A stretch of 64,000 nucleotides of DNA from Rhizobium sp. Root482 (GTDB lineage Bacteria > Pseudomonadota > Alphaproteobacteria > Rhizobiales > Rhizobiaceae), in the NCBI RefSeq assembly GCF_001426565.1, contig NZ_LMFA01000026.1, forward strand, positions 111,535 through 175,534. The letters run 5' to 3'. The notes beneath the pieces are model-generated. The model searched no databases and was not told the origin of the DNA. It worked only from the letters and a program-made list of their open reading frames with translations. Of the stretch, positions 34,889 to 44,911 are shown one piece after another. The stretch's first letter is position 1. Each line of letters opens with the position of its first letter. The position numbers and the translations under genes were made by a program.

Positions 34889-36118
34889 ATGACAGTGCGG
34901 AACATTTTCATGAAGACAGGATCGGCGGGCAGACAAAAGCACCAATGGGCCCTGCGCCTGCTGATGATCCTTGCCATCGGCATTTCAGCCTTTGCCGCCC
35001 AACCGGCCGAGGCGCAGGAACGCCGCACGCTGTTCAACCTCCTGTTCGGCAGGCGCGAGCCGCCGCCCGTTTATGACGATACCCCGATCTACGAACCGCG
35101 CCAGCGCAGACAGCCGCAACAGCGCGATAAACCGCGAAAGGCGCGGCAGAAGGCAAAGCCGGTGCCCGCCGAACCTGCCCCGGTCGTGGTCGAAAAGCTG
35201 GATACCGCCAAGAAGGTACTCGTTGTCGGCGATTTCGTCGGCGACAGCCTGGGTGACGGGCTGAAGACCGCCTTCGAGACGACGCCGGGCATCGTCATCG
35301 AAACCAGGGCGAATGGTTCCTCGGGCCTCGTCCGCGACGATTATTTCGACTGGCCGGCCAATCTTCCGGGTTATGTCGCCGAGGTGAAACCCTCCCTGAT
35401 CATCGTCAGCCTCGGAGCCAACGAGCGCCAGCCGATGTCGATCGGCGGGGAAATGGAGAAATTCCGCACCGATCGCTGGTTCACCGAATATACACGCCGC
35501 GTCGCGGCCTTTGCGACCCTTGCCCACGGCCAGCAATTGCCGCTGCTCTGGGTCGGCATGCCCCCCTTCCAGTCGTCCTCGATGACAGCCGACATGGTGA
35601 CCCTCAACGGAATTTTCCGCGCCGAGGCGGAAAAGGCCGGCGGTACCTTCATCGATATCTGGGAGGGTTTTGTCGACGAGAGCGGAAAATTCGTCATGAC
35701 CGGCTCGGACATCAATGGCCAGCAGGTCCGTCTGCGTGGTTCGGACGGCATCAACCTGACCAAGGCCGGCAAGCGCAAGCTTGCCTTCTACGTTGAAAAG
35801 GACATTCGAAAGCTGCTCGGCGCCACGGCCGCCGGCGGGGAGATGCCCGGCAAGGACGGATTGAAGGATCTGGTCACGGCACCGCCGATTGCCATCGAGG
35901 ATATCGTCCAGACCCAGCCGATCAGCCTGATCGACCCCGATCTGGATGGCGGCGCAGCGCTCCTGGGTGGAGAGGCGACACTTGCCGGCAACGGCAAGAG
36001 CGCCCGCGACCGGCTGGTCGAAAAGGGCGAGATCGCCGCGGCCCCGGCCGGCCGGGTCGATGATTTCCGCCTGGCAAAACCGGAAACGGTGATCAGCAAC
36101 CCGGTGATCCGCAACTGA
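34889..36118 (+). CDS. DUF459 SGNH-like protein
   Basis: Exported 409-residue protein with the DUF459 (SGNH hydrolase-like) fold, function unknown; relatives often sit near cell-wall or polysaccharide genes. Signal segment at about 18-43 (ending QPAEAQ), then a basic, Pro/Arg-rich linker (about 50-95), then the domain: block I VVGDFVGDSL near 111-120, VSLGANERQ and GMPPF. Block V reads SDGINLTKAGKRK, with Asn where SGNH hydrolases have the catalytic His. A Gly/Ala-rich tail follows. ATG 34889 is taken; ATG 34910 would also give a signal peptide. Confidence 0.82.
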   Translation: MTVRNIFMKTGSAGRQKHQWALRLLMILAIGISAFAAQPAEAQERRTLFNLLFGRREPPPVYDDTPIYEPRQRRQPQQRDKPRKARQKAKPVPAEPAPVVVEKLDTAKKVLVVGDFVGDSLGDGLKTAFETTPGIVIETRANGSSGLVRDDYFDWPANLPGYVAEVKPSLIIVSLGANERQPMSIGGEMEKFRTDRWFTEYTRRVAAFATLAHGQQLPLLWVGMPPFQSSSMTADMVTLNGIFRAEAEKAGGTFIDIWEGFVDESGKFVMTGSDINGQQVRLRGSDGINLTKAGKRKLAFYVEKDIRKLLGATAAGGEMPGKDGLKDLVTAPPIAIEDIVQTQPISLIDPDLDGGAALLGGEATLAGNGKSARDRLVEKGEIAAAPAGRVDDFRLAKPETVISNPVIRN

Positions 36119-36157
36119 CCCACCCTTGAGCCGCCCGAGAACCGGCCGTCAGGCCTC

Positions 36158-37612
36158 CTAGCGCGGCAGGACCGTCGCGCCCATCAGTGCCTCGTCGATC
36201 GCGCGTGCGGCCTGGCGGCCCTCACGGATCGCCCAGACCACCAGCGACTGGCCGCGGCGCACGTCGCCGGCGGCCCATAGCTTGTCGAGCGAGGTCCGGT
36301 AATCCTTGTCGTCGGCAACGACATTGCTGGAGCCGCGCCGGTCGGTGTGGATCACCAGCTTGTCGCCGAGATCCTTGAGGACGCTGCCGGTGAACGGGCC
36401 GCTGAAGCCGATGGCGATGAAGGCGAGATCGGCCTTGATGACGAACTCCGTGCCGGCGATCGGCTTGCGGCGCTCATCGACCTGGCAGCACTTGACGCCG
36501 GTAAGCACCCCGTCCTCGCCGACGAATTCGAGCGTCGCCACCTGGAACTCGCGCACGGCGCCTTCTGCCTGGCTGGAGGAGGTACGCATCTTGGTTGCCC
36601 AGAACGGCCAGACGGCGAGCTTGTCTTCCTTTTCCGGCGGCTGCGGACGGATGTCGAGTTGGGTCACCTTGACGGCACCCTGACGAAACGCCGTGCCGAC
36701 GCAGTCGGATGCGGTATCGCCGCCGCCGACGACGACGATATGCTTGCCGCCCGCCAGGATCGGATCGGACGGCCAGCCGACACTGTCGATATTCTCGCGG
36801 CCGACACGACGGTTCTGCTGAACGAGATAGGGCATCGCATCATGAACGCCGGCAAAATCGACGCCGGGAATTCCGGCATCGCGCGGCGTTTCCGAGCCGC
36901 CGCAATAGAGCACCGCGTCATGGCTTTCGATCAGGCTATCGACGGTCTGATCGACGCCGACATTGACGCCGCAGTGAAAGCTGACGCCCTCGCCACGCAT
37001 CTGGTCGACGCGACGATCGATGAAGTTCTTCTCCATCTTGAAATCCGGAATGCCGTAGCGCAGCAGGCCGCCGGGCTTGCTCTCGCGCTCATAGACATGA
37101 ACCTCGTGGCCGGCTCGGGCAAGCTGCTGGGCGGCCGCCATGCCGGCCGGTCCCGAGCCGATGATCGCGACCTTCTTGCCGGTCTTGATGACGGCCGGCT
37201 GTGGCACGATATAGCCCATTTCATAGGCCTTGTCGGCGATCGCCTGCTCGACCGTCTTGATCGCCACGGGCGCGTCCTCGAGATTGAGCGTGCAGGCCTC
37301 CTCGCAGGGCGCCGGGCAGATGCGGCCGGTGAATTCGGGGAAATTATTGGTCGAGTGCAGATTGCGGATCGCCTCGTCCCAATTGCCCGTATAGACGAGA
37401 TCGTTCCAGTCGGGGATCTGGTTGTGCACCGGACAGCCGGTCGGACCGTGGCAATAGGGAATGCCGCAATCCATGCAGCGCGCCGCCTGCTTCTGCACCT
37501 CCGGCTCCGACATCGGAATGGTGAATTCGCGGAAATGCCGAATGCGGTCGGAGGCCGGCTGATACTTGGCCAGCTGCCGGTCGATTTCCAGAAATCCAGT
37601 TACCTTGCCCAT
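36158..37612 (-). CDS. gltD: glutamate synthase (NADPH) small subunit
   Basis: FAD- and Fe-S-containing electron-input subunit of GOGAT; it passes electrons from NADPH to GltB. The N-terminus has the Cys clusters [19 protein letters not shown] and [12 protein letters not shown]; the FAD-binding [20 protein letters not shown] and a second dinucleotide fold ([12 protein letters not shown]) follow. It is 484 residues from ATG 37612, full length; upstream in-frame codons run through the antitoxin-like gene on another frame and are not used. It lies downstream of gltB on the same strand, separated by a 324-base gap holding that small gene. Confidence 0.96.
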   Translation of the reverse strand: MGKVTGFLEIDRQLAKYQPASDRIRHFREFTIPMSEPEVQKQAARCMDCGIPYCHGPTGCPVHNQIPDWNDLVYTGNWDEAIRNLHSTNNFPEFTGRICPAPCEEACTLNLEDAPVAIKTVEQAIADKAYEMGYIVPQPAVIKTGKKVAIIGSGPAGMAAAQQLARAGHEVHVYERESKPGGLLRYGIPDFKMEKNFIDRRVDQMRGEGVSFHCGVNVGVDQTVDSLIESHDAVLYCGGSETPRDAGIPGVDFAGVHDAMPYLVQQNRRVGRENIDSVGWPSDPILAGGKHIVVVGGGDTASDCVGTAFRQGAVKVTQLDIRPQPPEKEDKLAVWPFWATKMRTSSSQAEGAVREFQVATLEFVGEDGVLTGVKCCQVDERRKPIAGTEFVIKADLAFIAIGFSGPFTGSVLKDLGDKLVIHTDRRGSSNVVADDKDYRTSLDKLWAAGDVRRGQSLVVWAIREGRQAARAIDEALMGATVLPR

Positions 37613-37640
37613 GTCTTCACCCCTGCTCCGCTGTCTCCAG

Positions 37641-37886
37641 CTAATATTTCGAAAGGCTCGCCAAGCTGGATTGGGTTTCTTCGCCCCATTCAGAAAATGG
37701 GTTAAACCTGTTCCACATAGCCTCCCGTGCAGCTTCTTCCGCAGGATGGACCGTGATGATCCCATCTCTTTCCTGACGGAGGATGATTTCAGTTCCTTCA
37801 AGGAAGAAGTCATCCGGAATTGCCACGAGACGGCGCTTGCCCTCTCTAATGATACTGATCTTGCATTCTTTCGATTGTGGTCCCAT
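37641..37886 (-). CDS. AbrB/VapB (VagC)-like antitoxin, no adjacent toxin
   Basis: An 81-residue protein resembling SpoVT/AbrB swapped-hairpin antitoxins of the VagC/VapB type: the N-terminal 50 residues read KISIIREGKRRLVAIPDDF, then LEGTEIILRQERDGIITVHP, matching the pattern of strand, PxxF and a second strand ending in a Pro. The C-terminal part (about 50-81) would be the toxin-binding tail. Start 37886 is set by GGAGG five bases upstream; the ATG at 37898 has no ribosome site. A 7-base inverted repeat lies just upstream. No PIN-domain or other toxin gene follows: gltD begins 29 bases later. Sits between gltB and gltD on the same strand. Confidence 0.7.
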   Translation of the reverse strand: MGPQSKECKISIIREGKRRLVAIPDDFFLEGTEIILRQERDGIITVHPAEEAAREAMWNRFNPFSEWGEETQSSLASLSKY

Positions 37887-37897
37887 CGGCGCCTCCA

Positions 37898-37916
37898 TTA
37901 TGAGCTGAACTCATAA
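37898..37916. promoter_or_regulatory. inverted repeat upstream of the antitoxin-like gene
   Basis: TTATGAG (37898-37904) and CTCATAA (37910-37916), a perfect seven-base dyad with a five-base centre, 12-30 bases upstream of the chosen start. This is where an autoregulated AbrB/VapB operator is expected. Confidence 0.6.
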
Positions 37917-37936
37917 CATAAGGCGCCGACAAGAAA

Positions 37937-40900
37937 CTATTCTGCCGCCACGCCCATCCGCATGCGCTCCATCTCTTCCAGTGCCCGCCGGTATTCGACC
38001 GGCATGACCTTGCGGAATTTCGGCCGGAACTCGACCCAATGGTCGAGGATTTCCTTGGCGCGCGGCGAGCCGGTATAGTGCAGATGGTTGGAGATCAGCT
38101 GGTAGAGCCGCTCGTCGTCGTGGCGGGTCATGTCGCCCGACACGTCCACCCTGCCCTTGTGCATCAGGTCGCCGCCGTGATGATGCAGCTTCTCCAGCAT
38201 GTCGTCCTCTTCCGGAACCGGCTCGAGTTCGACCATCGCCATATTGCAGCGCTTCGGGAAATCGTCGCTTTCGTCGAGCACATAGGCGACGCCGCCCGAC
38301 ATGCCGGCCGCGAAATTGCGGCCGGTTTCGCCGAGCACCACGACCACGCCGCCGGTCATGTATTCGCAACCATGATCGCCGACGCCCTCGACCACCGCGA
38401 CGGCGCCGGAATTGCGCACCGCGAACCGCTCGCCGGCGACACCGTTGAAATAGCATTCCCCGGAGATCGCCCCGTAAAGCACCGTATTGCCGACGATGAT
38501 CGATTTTGCCGCGACGATCTTCGAATTTTCCGGCGGGCGCACGACGATACGGCCGCCCGAAAGCCCCTTGCCGACATAGTCATTGCCGTCGCCGGTCAGT
38601 TCGAACGTGATGCCCCGCGCCAGAAACGCGCCGAAGGACTGGCCGGCCGTGCCGCGCAGTTTTACCGTGATCGTGTCGTCCTTCAGCCCCTTGTAGCGAT
38701 AGCGTCGCGCGACTTCGCCCGACAGCATGGCACCGGCCGATCGGTCGACATTGCGGATATCGACCGCGATGGAAACCGGCGTCTTCTGTTCGAGCGCCGG
38801 CATTGCCTTTTCGATCAGCTTGCGGTCGAGAATATCGTCGATCGGGTGGTTCTGGCGCTCGGTCCAGTAGGTCTTTTCCTTCGGCGCATCGACCTTGTGG
38901 AAGATACGGCTGAAATCGAGTCCGTTGGCTTTCCAGTGCGAAATCATCGCGTCCTTTTCCAGGAGTTCGGAAAGGCCGATAATGTCGTCGAACTTCGCGA
39001 AGCCCAGCGACGCCATGATTTCGCGCACTTCCTCGGCGACGAAGAAGAAATAATTGACCACATGCTCGGGCGCGCCCTTGAAGCGCTTGCGCAGAACCGG
39101 GTCCTGCGTCGCCACGCCCACCGGGCAGGTGTTCAAATGGCATTTGCGCATCATGATGCAACCGGCGGCAATCAACGGCGCCGTCGAGAAGCCGAATTCG
39201 TCGGCTCCCAGCAGCGCGCCGATGATCACGTCGCGACCGGTCTTCAACCCGCCGTCCACCTGCAGCGCGATGCGCGAACGCAGCCCGTTCAGCACCAAGG
39301 TCTGATGGGTCTCGGCAAGGCCAATTTCCCAAGGGCTGCCCGCATGCTTCAGCGAGGTCAGCGGCGAGGCGCCGGTGCCGCCGTCATAGCCGGAAACGGT
39401 GATATGATCGGCGCGCGCCTTGGCGACGCCGGCGGCAACGGTGCCGACGCCGACTTCGGAGACGAGCTTGACGGATATATCCGCCTGCGGATTGACGTTC
39501 TTCAGGTCGTAGATCAGCTGTGCCAGATCCTCGATCGAATAGATGTCGTGATGCGGTGGCGGCGAGATCAGCCCGACGCCGGGCGTCGAATGACGCGTCT
39601 TGGCAACGGTCGCATCCACCTTGTGGCCGGGCAGCTGGCCGCCCTCGCCGGGCTTTGCGCCCTGCGCCACCTTGATCTGCAGCATGTCGGCATTGACCAG
39701 ATATTCCGTCGTCACGCCAAAGCGGCCGGAGGCCACCTGCTTGATCGCCGAGCGCTCCGGATTGCGCGAACCGTCAGAGAGCGGCAGGTAGCGGTCGGCT
39801 TCCTCGCCGCCCTCGCCGGTGTTGGATTTGCCACCGATGCTGTTCATGGCGACGGCCAGCGTCGTATGCGCCTCGCGGCTGATCGAACCGAATGACATGG
39901 CGCCGGTCGAGAAGCGCCTGACGATATCGGCAGCGGGCTCCACCTCGTCGATGGAAATCGGCTTGCGGCCGATGGTCTCCGCGCCTTTGATCGAGAACAG
40001 GCCGCGGATCGTGTTCATGCGCAGCGCGGCGCCATTGACCAGGTCGGCAAATTCCCGGTAGCGGTCCTGCGCATTGCCACGCACGGCATGCTGTAGCGAG
40101 GCGACCGCATCCGGCGACCAGGCATGGCCCTCGCCGCGCATCCGGTAGGCATATTCGCCGCCGATATCGAGCGTGCGGTTGAGCAGCGGATCCGAACCGA
40201 AGGCCGCCTGGTGGCGGGCAAAGGTCTCCTCCGCGATGGTTTCGAGACCGATGCCTTCGATCTGGGTTGCCGTGCCGAAGAAATAGCGATCGATCAGATC
40301 TCTGGAAAGCCCGACCGCATCGAAGATCTGGCCACCGCAATAGGACTGGTAGGTCGAGATGCCCATCTTCGACATGACCTTGAGGATGCCCTTGCCCACA
40401 GCCTTGATGTAGCGATAGACGACTTCGCTGCCATCGACTTCCCTGGGAAATTCGCCGCGCTTGTGCATGTCGGTCAGCGTGTCGAAGGCGAGATAGGGAT
40501 TGATCGCCTCGGCGCCATAGCCGGCCAGAAGACAGAAATGATGCACTTCGCGCGGCTCGCCGGTCTCGACGACGAGGCCGACCGAGGTGCGAAGGCCCTT
40601 GCGGATCAGATGGTGGTGGACGGCGGCCGTCGCCAAGAGCGCCGGGATCGCCACCCGATCCGGGCCGATCTGCCGGTCGGAGAGCACGATGATATTGTAG
40701 CCGCCCTTGACGGCGGCCTCCGCCCGTTCGCAGAGCCGGTCGAGGATTTCGAGCATGCCCTCGGCGCCACGCGTCACATCATAGGTGAAATCCAGCGTCT
40801 TGGTGTCGAACCGGTCTTCCGTATGGCCGATGGAGCGGATCTTCTCGAGATCGGCATTGGTCAAAATCGGCTGGCGCACCTCAAGCCGCTTGGCATGGGC

Positions 40901-42658
40901 GGCGCCGACATGATCGAGGATATTCGGGCGCGGGCCGATGAAGGAGACGAGGCTCATCACCAGTTCCTCGCGGATCGGGTCGATCGGCGGATTGGTGACC
41001 TGCGCGAAATTCTGCTTGAAATAGGTATAGAGCAGCTTGGTCTTGTCCGACATGGCCGAGATCGGCGTATCGGTGCCCATCGAGCCGATCGCTTCCTGCC
41101 CAGTGGTCGCCATCGGCGACATCAGGATCCGCGTATCTTCCTGGGTATAGCCGAAAGCCTGCTGACGATCGAGCAGCGACACGTCGCGGCGCAAGGCCCT
41201 CGGTTCCACCGGCTTCAGGTCCTCCAGGATCAGCTGGGTATTGTCGAGCCATTGGCGATAGGGATGCCGGGTGGCGAGCGAGGATTTTACCTCCTCGTCG
41301 GAAATGATGCGCCCCTCTTCCATGTCGATCAGAAGCATCTTGCCCGGCTGCAGGCGCCATTTCTTGACGATATTCTCTTCCGGCACCGGCAGCACGCCGG
41401 CTTCGGAGGCCATGACGATGCGGTCGTCGTCGGTGACGAAATAGCGTGCCGGGCGCAGGCCGTTGCGGTCGAGCGTCGCGCCAATCTGCTGGCCGTCGGT
41501 AAAGGCGACGGCGGCCGGCCCGTCCCAGGGCTCCATCAGGGCGGCGTGATATTCGTAGAAGGCCTTGCGTTCCGGGCTCATCAACTGGTTGCCAGCCCAG
41601 GCTTCCGGGATCAGCATCATCACCGCATGGGCGAGCGAATAGCCCCCCTGCACCAGGAATTCGAGCGCATTGTCGAAACAGGCCGTGTCGGACTGACCCT
41701 CGTAGGAAATCGGCCAGAGCTTGGAAATATCGGCGCCGAACAATGGCGAGGACACGGACGCCTGGCGCGCCGCCATCCAGTTGACATTGGAGCGCAGCGT
41801 GTTGATCTCGCCGTTATGGGCGACCATGCGGTAGGGATGCGCGAGCTTCCACGAAGGGAAAGTATTGGTCGAGAAGCGCTGATGCACAAGCGCCACGGCG
41901 GTCTCGAAGCGGGGATCGGACAGATCCTTGAAATAGGCGGCCACCTGATAGGCAAGAAACATGCCCTTGTAGACGATGGTCTTCGACGACAGCGACACCG
42001 GGTAGAAGCCGGTATCGGCGCCTTCGAAGGCGTCGTAGATGCGGTTGGAAATCACCTTGCGCAGGGTGAACAGCCGGCGCTCGAACTCGGCATTGGTGGC
42101 GGCGTCACGGCCGGCGCCGATAAACACCTGCAGATGATAGGGTTCGGTCGCCGCGATATGCGGCGCCTTGGAAAGCGAGGAATTGTCCACCGGCACTTCG
42201 CGATAGCCGAGCAGCACCTGGCCTTCCTCGGCGACGACCTCTCCGATCACCTGCTTGAAATGGGTGATCTGCGCCTCGTCCTGCGGCATGAACAGATAGC
42301 CGACGGCATAGTTTCCGGCCTTGGGCAGGGTAACGCCCTGAAGCGCCATCTCCTCGCGGAAGAACCGATCGGGGATCTGCACTAGGATACCCGCACCGTC
42401 GCCCATCAGGGGATCGGCGCCGACGGCGCCGCGATGCGTCAGGTTTTCAAGGATGAACAATCCGTCCTTGACGATCTGGTGCGATTTCTTGCCCTTCATA
42501 TGGGCGACGAAGCCGACGCCGCAGGCATCATGCTCGTTTCTCGGGTCATAGAGACCCTGTTTTTGCGGCAGGCCGGGAAACGTGCTGGCTTTCCCGACCG
42601 ACGCCGTCCCGCGTGTGCTGTCGGTTCCATTCACGGCAGATGGCGTAAACTCCGTCAT
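37937..42658 (-). CDS. gltB: glutamate synthase (NADPH) large subunit
   Basis: Converts glutamine and 2-oxoglutarate to two glutamates; with GltD it forms GOGAT, partner of glutamine synthetase in ammonium assimilation. A short propeptide (about 45 residues) precedes the class II amidotransferase domain, whose nucleophile is the Cys of [13 protein letters not shown]. Central and FMN-binding synthase domains follow ([22 protein letters not shown], the 3Fe-4[14 protein letters not shown]), then the C-terminal beta-helix ([25 protein letters not shown]). The 1573 residues are full length. GGAGGGAAGACG precedes the ATG. The 509-base upstream region is unusually structured. Confidence 0.98.
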   Translation of the reverse strand: MTEFTPSAVNGTDSTRGTASVGKASTFPGLPQKQGLYDPRNEHDACGVGFVAHMKGKKSHQIVKDGLFILENLTHRGAVGADPLMGDGAGILVQIPDRFFREEMALQGVTLPKAGNYAVGYLFMPQDEAQITHFKQVIGEVVAEEGQVLLGYREVPVDNSSLSKAPHIAATEPYHLQVFIGAGRDAATNAEFERRLFTLRKVISNRIYDAFEGADTGFYPVSLSSKTIVYKGMFLAYQVAAYFKDLSDPRFETAVALVHQRFSTNTFPSWKLAHPYRMVAHNGEINTLRSNVNWMAARQASVSSPLFGADISKLWPISYEGQSDTACFDNALEFLVQGGYSLAHAVMMLIPEAWAGNQLMSPERKAFYEYHAALMEPWDGPAAVAFTDGQQIGATLDRNGLRPARYFVTDDDRIVMASEAGVLPVPEENIVKKWRLQPGKMLLIDMEEGRIISDEEVKSSLATRHPYRQWLDNTQLILEDLKPVEPRALRRDVSLLDRQQAFGYTQEDTRILMSPMATTGQEAIGSMGTDTPISAMSDKTKLLYTYFKQNFAQVTNPPIDPIREELVMSLVSFIGPRPNILDHVGAAHAKRLEVRQPILTNADLEKIRSIGHTEDRFDTKTLDFTYDVTRGAEGMLEILDRLCERAEAAVKGGYNIIVLSDRQIGPDRVAIPALLATAAVHHHLIRKGLRTSVGLVVETGEPREVHHFCLLAGYGAEAINPYLAFDTLTDMHKRGEFPREVDGSEVVYRYIKAVGKGILKVMSKMGISTYQSYCGGQIFDAVGLSRDLIDRYFFGTATQIEGIGLETIAEETFARHQAAFGSDPLLNRTLDIGGEYAYRMRGEGHAWSPDAVASLQHAVRGNAQDRYREFADLVNGAALRMNTIRGLFSIKGAETIGRKPISIDEVEPAADIVRRFSTGAMSFGSISREAHTTLAVAMNSIGGKSNTGEGGEEADRYLPLSDGSRNPERSAIKQVASGRFGVTTEYLVNADMLQIKVAQGAKPGEGGQLPGHKVDATVAKTRHSTPGVGLISPPPHHDIYSIEDLAQLIYDLKNVNPQADISVKLVSEVGVGTVAAGVAKARADHITVSGYDGGTGASPLTSLKHAGSPWEIGLAETHQTLVLNGLRSRIALQVDGGLKTGRDVIIGALLGADEFGFSTAPLIAAGCIMMRKCHLNTCPVGVATQDPVLRKRFKGAPEHVVNYFFFVAEEVREIMASLGFAKFDDIIGLSELLEKDAMISHWKANGLDFSRIFHKVDAPKEKTYWTERQNHPIDDILDRKLIEKAMPALEQKTPVSIAVDIRNVDRSAGAMLSGEVARRYRYKGLKDDTITVKLRGTAGQSFGAFLARGITFELTGDGNDYVGKGLSGGRIVVRPPENSKIVAAKSIIVGNTVLYGAISGECYFNGVAGERFAVRNSGAVAVVEGVGDHGCEYMTGGVVVVLGETGRNFAAGMSGGVAYVLDESDDFPKRCNMAMVELEPVPEEDDMLEKLHHHGGDLMHKGRVDVSGDMTRHDDERLYQLISNHLHYTGSPRAKEILDHWVEFRPKFRKVMPVEYRRALEEMERMRMGVAAE

Positions 42659-43167
42659 CGTCTTCCCTCCTGTTGATCCGAAGTCCGGCCAGCATTGGCG
42701 GATAGACTACCCACCTTCACCGGCACAATCGTGACATGGTCCTGAACAGTCGCAAAAAGGCGCGCACCGCGTCAGGCAAAGAAATCCCTAACCGTCGCGA
42801 TTGCCGTGGCTGCGCCGCTCTCCGCTCGCGCCCGCCTGCAATAGTGCCCGCGCCGCTATGGCGGCGCCCGGCTTTCCGGTCTGTGGACCGAAATAGGACA
42901 GCAAGACTGTCCTATTTCATAGGCTCTATGCCAGAAACCGCGATCCATCGCAAGAGTATCATATTAAAAAAATCAGGAAGATTTTGCCGAACATTACGAA
43001 AAATTGCGTGTTTTGGTAATTTTGTTTCGATATCGACGCAATTTCTTCGTTTAGCTTTCAAACGGCCAGGGCAGCGAGGATGGCCTCCCAGCAGACTTGA
43101 TTGCCGCTCCCACATGCTTATGGTCTTACGCGGACCGCATCCCTTTCCATCCCAGACAGGACTTCCG
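42659..43167. other. gene-free 509-bp interval between gltB and the threonine aldolase gene
   Basis: Holds the divergent promoters. It contains a seven-base GC hairpin (42850-42856 with 42861-42867), a 12-base perfect inverted repeat (42890-42918, listed separately) and a markedly AT-rich tract at about 42955-43060. Short open frames here show no ribosome site or family resemblance. Confidence 0.7.
42890..42918. promoter_or_regulatory. 12-bp perfect inverted repeat upstream of gltB
   Basis: GAAATAGGACAG (42890-42901) and CTGTCCTATTTC (42907-42918) flank a CAAGA loop. It lies 232 bases before the gltB start and 250 before the threonine aldolase start. It could be an operator or a leader hairpin; no long T-run adjoins it. 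Confidence 0.55.
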
Positions 43168-44214
43168 ATGATTTTTTCCTCCGACAACTGGGCGGGCGCC
43201 CATCCCGTGATCGCCGAGAGCCTGGTCAAGGCCGCCGGCGGCTTTGCCTCCGCCTATGGCACCAGCGACCTCGACAGGAAGGTGGAGAAAAAACTGTCCG
43301 AACTGTTCGAGCGCGATGTTGCCGTGTTCTTCGTGGGGACGGGCACCGCCGCCAATTCTCTGGCGCTCGCCAGCGCCAACCGGCCCGGCGGCCATGTCTA
43401 TTGCCATCGCGAGGCACATGTGAATGTCGATGAATGCGGCGCACCGGAATTCTTTTCCCACGGCAGCCGCATGGCGCCGGTCGATGGCCCCTTCGGCAAG
43501 ATGGACCCCGCTAGGCTGGAGGCCGACATCGGCCGTCTCCTTCACGGCGGCGTCCATGGCGGACAGCCCATGGCCGTCACGCTGACCCAGGCGACCGAGG
43601 CCGGCACCGTCTACAGCCTTGCGGAAATCGACGCGATCGCCGCCATCGCCCGGAATTTCGCCGTGCCCCTGCACATGGACGGCGCCCGTTTTGCCAATGC
43701 ACTGATGGCGCTCGATGCGACGCCCGCCGAAATGACGTGGAAGCGCGGCGTCGATCTCCTCTCCTTCGGCGGCACCAAGAACGGTTGCTGGTGCGCCGAA
43801 GCCCTGATCCTGTTCGATACCGCCAAGGCCGATCAGATGGCCTATATGCGCAAGCGCTCCGCCCAGCTCTTCTCCAAATCCCGCTTCATCGCCGCCCAGT
43901 TCGACGCCTATCTCGAAAACGGCCTCTGGCTCGATCTGGCGCGCCACGCCAATGCCATGGCGGCAAGGCTTGCCGAGGGCATTCAGGCATCGACCAGCGC
44001 ACGCCTTGCCTGGCCGGGCGGCGCCAACGAGGTTTTCGTGATCCTGAAGAAGTCCGTGGCGGGAAAACTCAAAGCCGAGGGCGCCGTCTTCTATGACTGG
44101 CCGATCCCGCAGGCCCTGTCCGGCGCAATCGCCGCCGACGAGGGCCTCCATCGCCTGGTCACGAGCTTTGCGACGACAGCGGACGACGTCGAGCGGTTCA
44201 TTGCCGCCTGCTGA
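43168..44214 (+). CDS. ltaE: low-specificity L-threonine aldolase family protein
   Basis: PLP enzyme of fold type I (beta-eliminating lyase/threonine aldolase family), expected to cleave L-threonine or L-allo-threonine to glycine and acetaldehyde. The 348 residues include FVGTGTAANSLALA for the cofactor phosphate, HMDGARFANAL, and the Schiff-base Lys in LSFGGTKNGCWCAEA. ATG 43168 is chosen because the N-terminus MIFSSDNWAGAHP fits the family; longer in-frame openings cover the structured promoter region. No cotranscribed gene. Serine or another beta-hydroxy amino acid is possible as substrate. Confidence 0.9.
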   Translation: MIFSSDNWAGAHPVIAESLVKAAGGFASAYGTSDLDRKVEKKLSELFERDVAVFFVGTGTAANSLALASANRPGGHVYCHREAHVNVDECGAPEFFSHGSRMAPVDGPFGKMDPARLEADIGRLLHGGVHGGQPMAVTLTQATEAGTVYSLAEIDAIAAIARNFAVPLHMDGARFANALMALDATPAEMTWKRGVDLLSFGGTKNGCWCAEALILFDTAKADQMAYMRKRSAQLFSKSRFIAAQFDAYLENGLWLDLARHANAMAARLAEGIQASTSARLAWPGGANEVFVILKKSVAGKLKAEGAVFYDWPIPQALSGAIAADEGLHRLVTSFATTADDVERFIAAC

Positions 44215-44228
44215 GCGACGCGGCCGCA

Positions 44229-44259
44229 ACAAAAAGGCGGCGCCCATCCGGACGCCGCC
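44229..44259 (-). terminator. intrinsic terminator after hsp20
   Basis: Ten-base stem with one G-T pair (44236-44245 with 44250-44259, ATCC loop); on the minus strand TTTTTGTT follows. Confidence 0.85.
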
Positions 44260-44286
44260 TCATCAAGCCTGGATCATGCCGAACGC

Positions 44287-44778
44287 TTAGTTGGCGCTGG
44301 CTTCGATCTGGGGTGCCTCGACCTGCGTGGTCTCGATCTGCTTGGCATTTGCCTTTGCAGCGACGATCTCGATGCGGCGCGGCTTGGCCGCTTCCGGGAT
44401 TTCGCGCAGGAGATCGATGTGAAGCAGGCCGTTCTTCAGCGAAGCCGACTGGATTTCCACGTGATCGGCAAGCTGGAAACGGCGTTCGAAGGCACGCTTG
44501 GCGATGCCACGGTAGAGGAACTGGTTCTCCGTGGTCTTTTCCTCGCCCTTCTCACCCTTGACGGTCAGCGTGTGCTCGCGTGCTTCGATCGAAAGTTCGC
44601 TTTCGTCAAAGCCGGCGACGGCCATGGTGATCCGGTAGGTGCTGTCGCCCGTCCGCTCGATATTGTAGGGCGGATAGGTCTGCGACTGGTCCGGCTGGCC
44701 GAGACTGTCGAGCATGGTGAAGAGGCGGTCGAAACCGACGGTGGAACGGTAGAGTGGGGAAAAATCAACGTGACGCAT
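44287..44778 (-). CDS. small heat-shock protein (Hsp20/IbpA family)
   Basis: ATP-independent holdase chaperone that binds unfolding proteins during heat stress. The 163 residues have a short N-terminal arm (MRHVDFSPLYRSTVGFDRLF), the alpha-crystallin domain at about 38-130 (YPPYNIERTGDSTYRITMAVAG trimmed by blocks ELSIEAREHTLTV and GIAKRAFERRFQLADHVE) and a C-terminal extension rich in Ala, Gln and Glu. ATG 44778 is the start; upstream in-frame codons belong to the leader. A sigma32-type promoter and ROSE-like leader lie upstream, and a strong terminator downstream, so it is monocistronic and heat-regulated. Confidence 0.93.
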   Translation of the reverse strand: MRHVDFSPLYRSTVGFDRLFTMLDSLGQPDQSQTYPPYNIERTGDSTYRITMAVAGFDESELSIEAREHTLTVKGEKGEEKTTENQFLYRGIAKRAFERRFQLADHVEIQSASLKNGLLHIDLLREIPEAAKPRRIEIVAAKANAKQIETTQVEAPQIEASAN

Positions 44779-44875
44779 GATGTCCTCTTTTGAGCAACTG
44801 CTGTGCGATCTTGGTCTTGCTACCCCGAATGCGGCGGCGGCAGGACCGGTGAACGGGCCCGTCTTCGGCGCCCGT
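44779..44875 (-). ncRNA. ROSE-like RNA thermometer leader of hsp20
   Basis: The leader just before the hsp20 ATG can fold so that UUGCU (44797-44793) pairs with AGGA (44786-44783) of the Shine-Dalgarno, leaving one G bulged, the hallmark of ROSE elements. The loop is CAAAAG. The length from the predicted start (about 44875) to the ATG is close to 97 bases, within the usual range for ROSE leaders. Only the 3' hairpin was checked; upstream stems were not folded. Confidence 0.6.
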
Positions 44876-44882
44876 GAGGATG

Positions 44883-44911
44883 AGATGGGAATTGCTTTTG
44901 GGCTGTTCAAG
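44883..44911 (-). promoter_or_regulatory. sigma32 (RpoH)-type promoter of hsp20
   Basis: On the minus strand, CTTGAA (44911-44906) and CCCATCT (44889-44883) are separated by 16 bases, a good heat-shock sigma factor match, at the right distance for the hsp20 leader. Confidence 0.75.

Noticed and set aside
36158..37813. Longer gltD start upstream at 37813
   Set aside because: It would run across the antitoxin-like gene; the Cys-rich N-terminus and family length place the start at 37612.
40124..42385. Long plus-strand open frame opposite gltB
   Set aside because: gltB has intact motifs over its whole length on the minus strand; the opposite frame has no domain or ribosome site.
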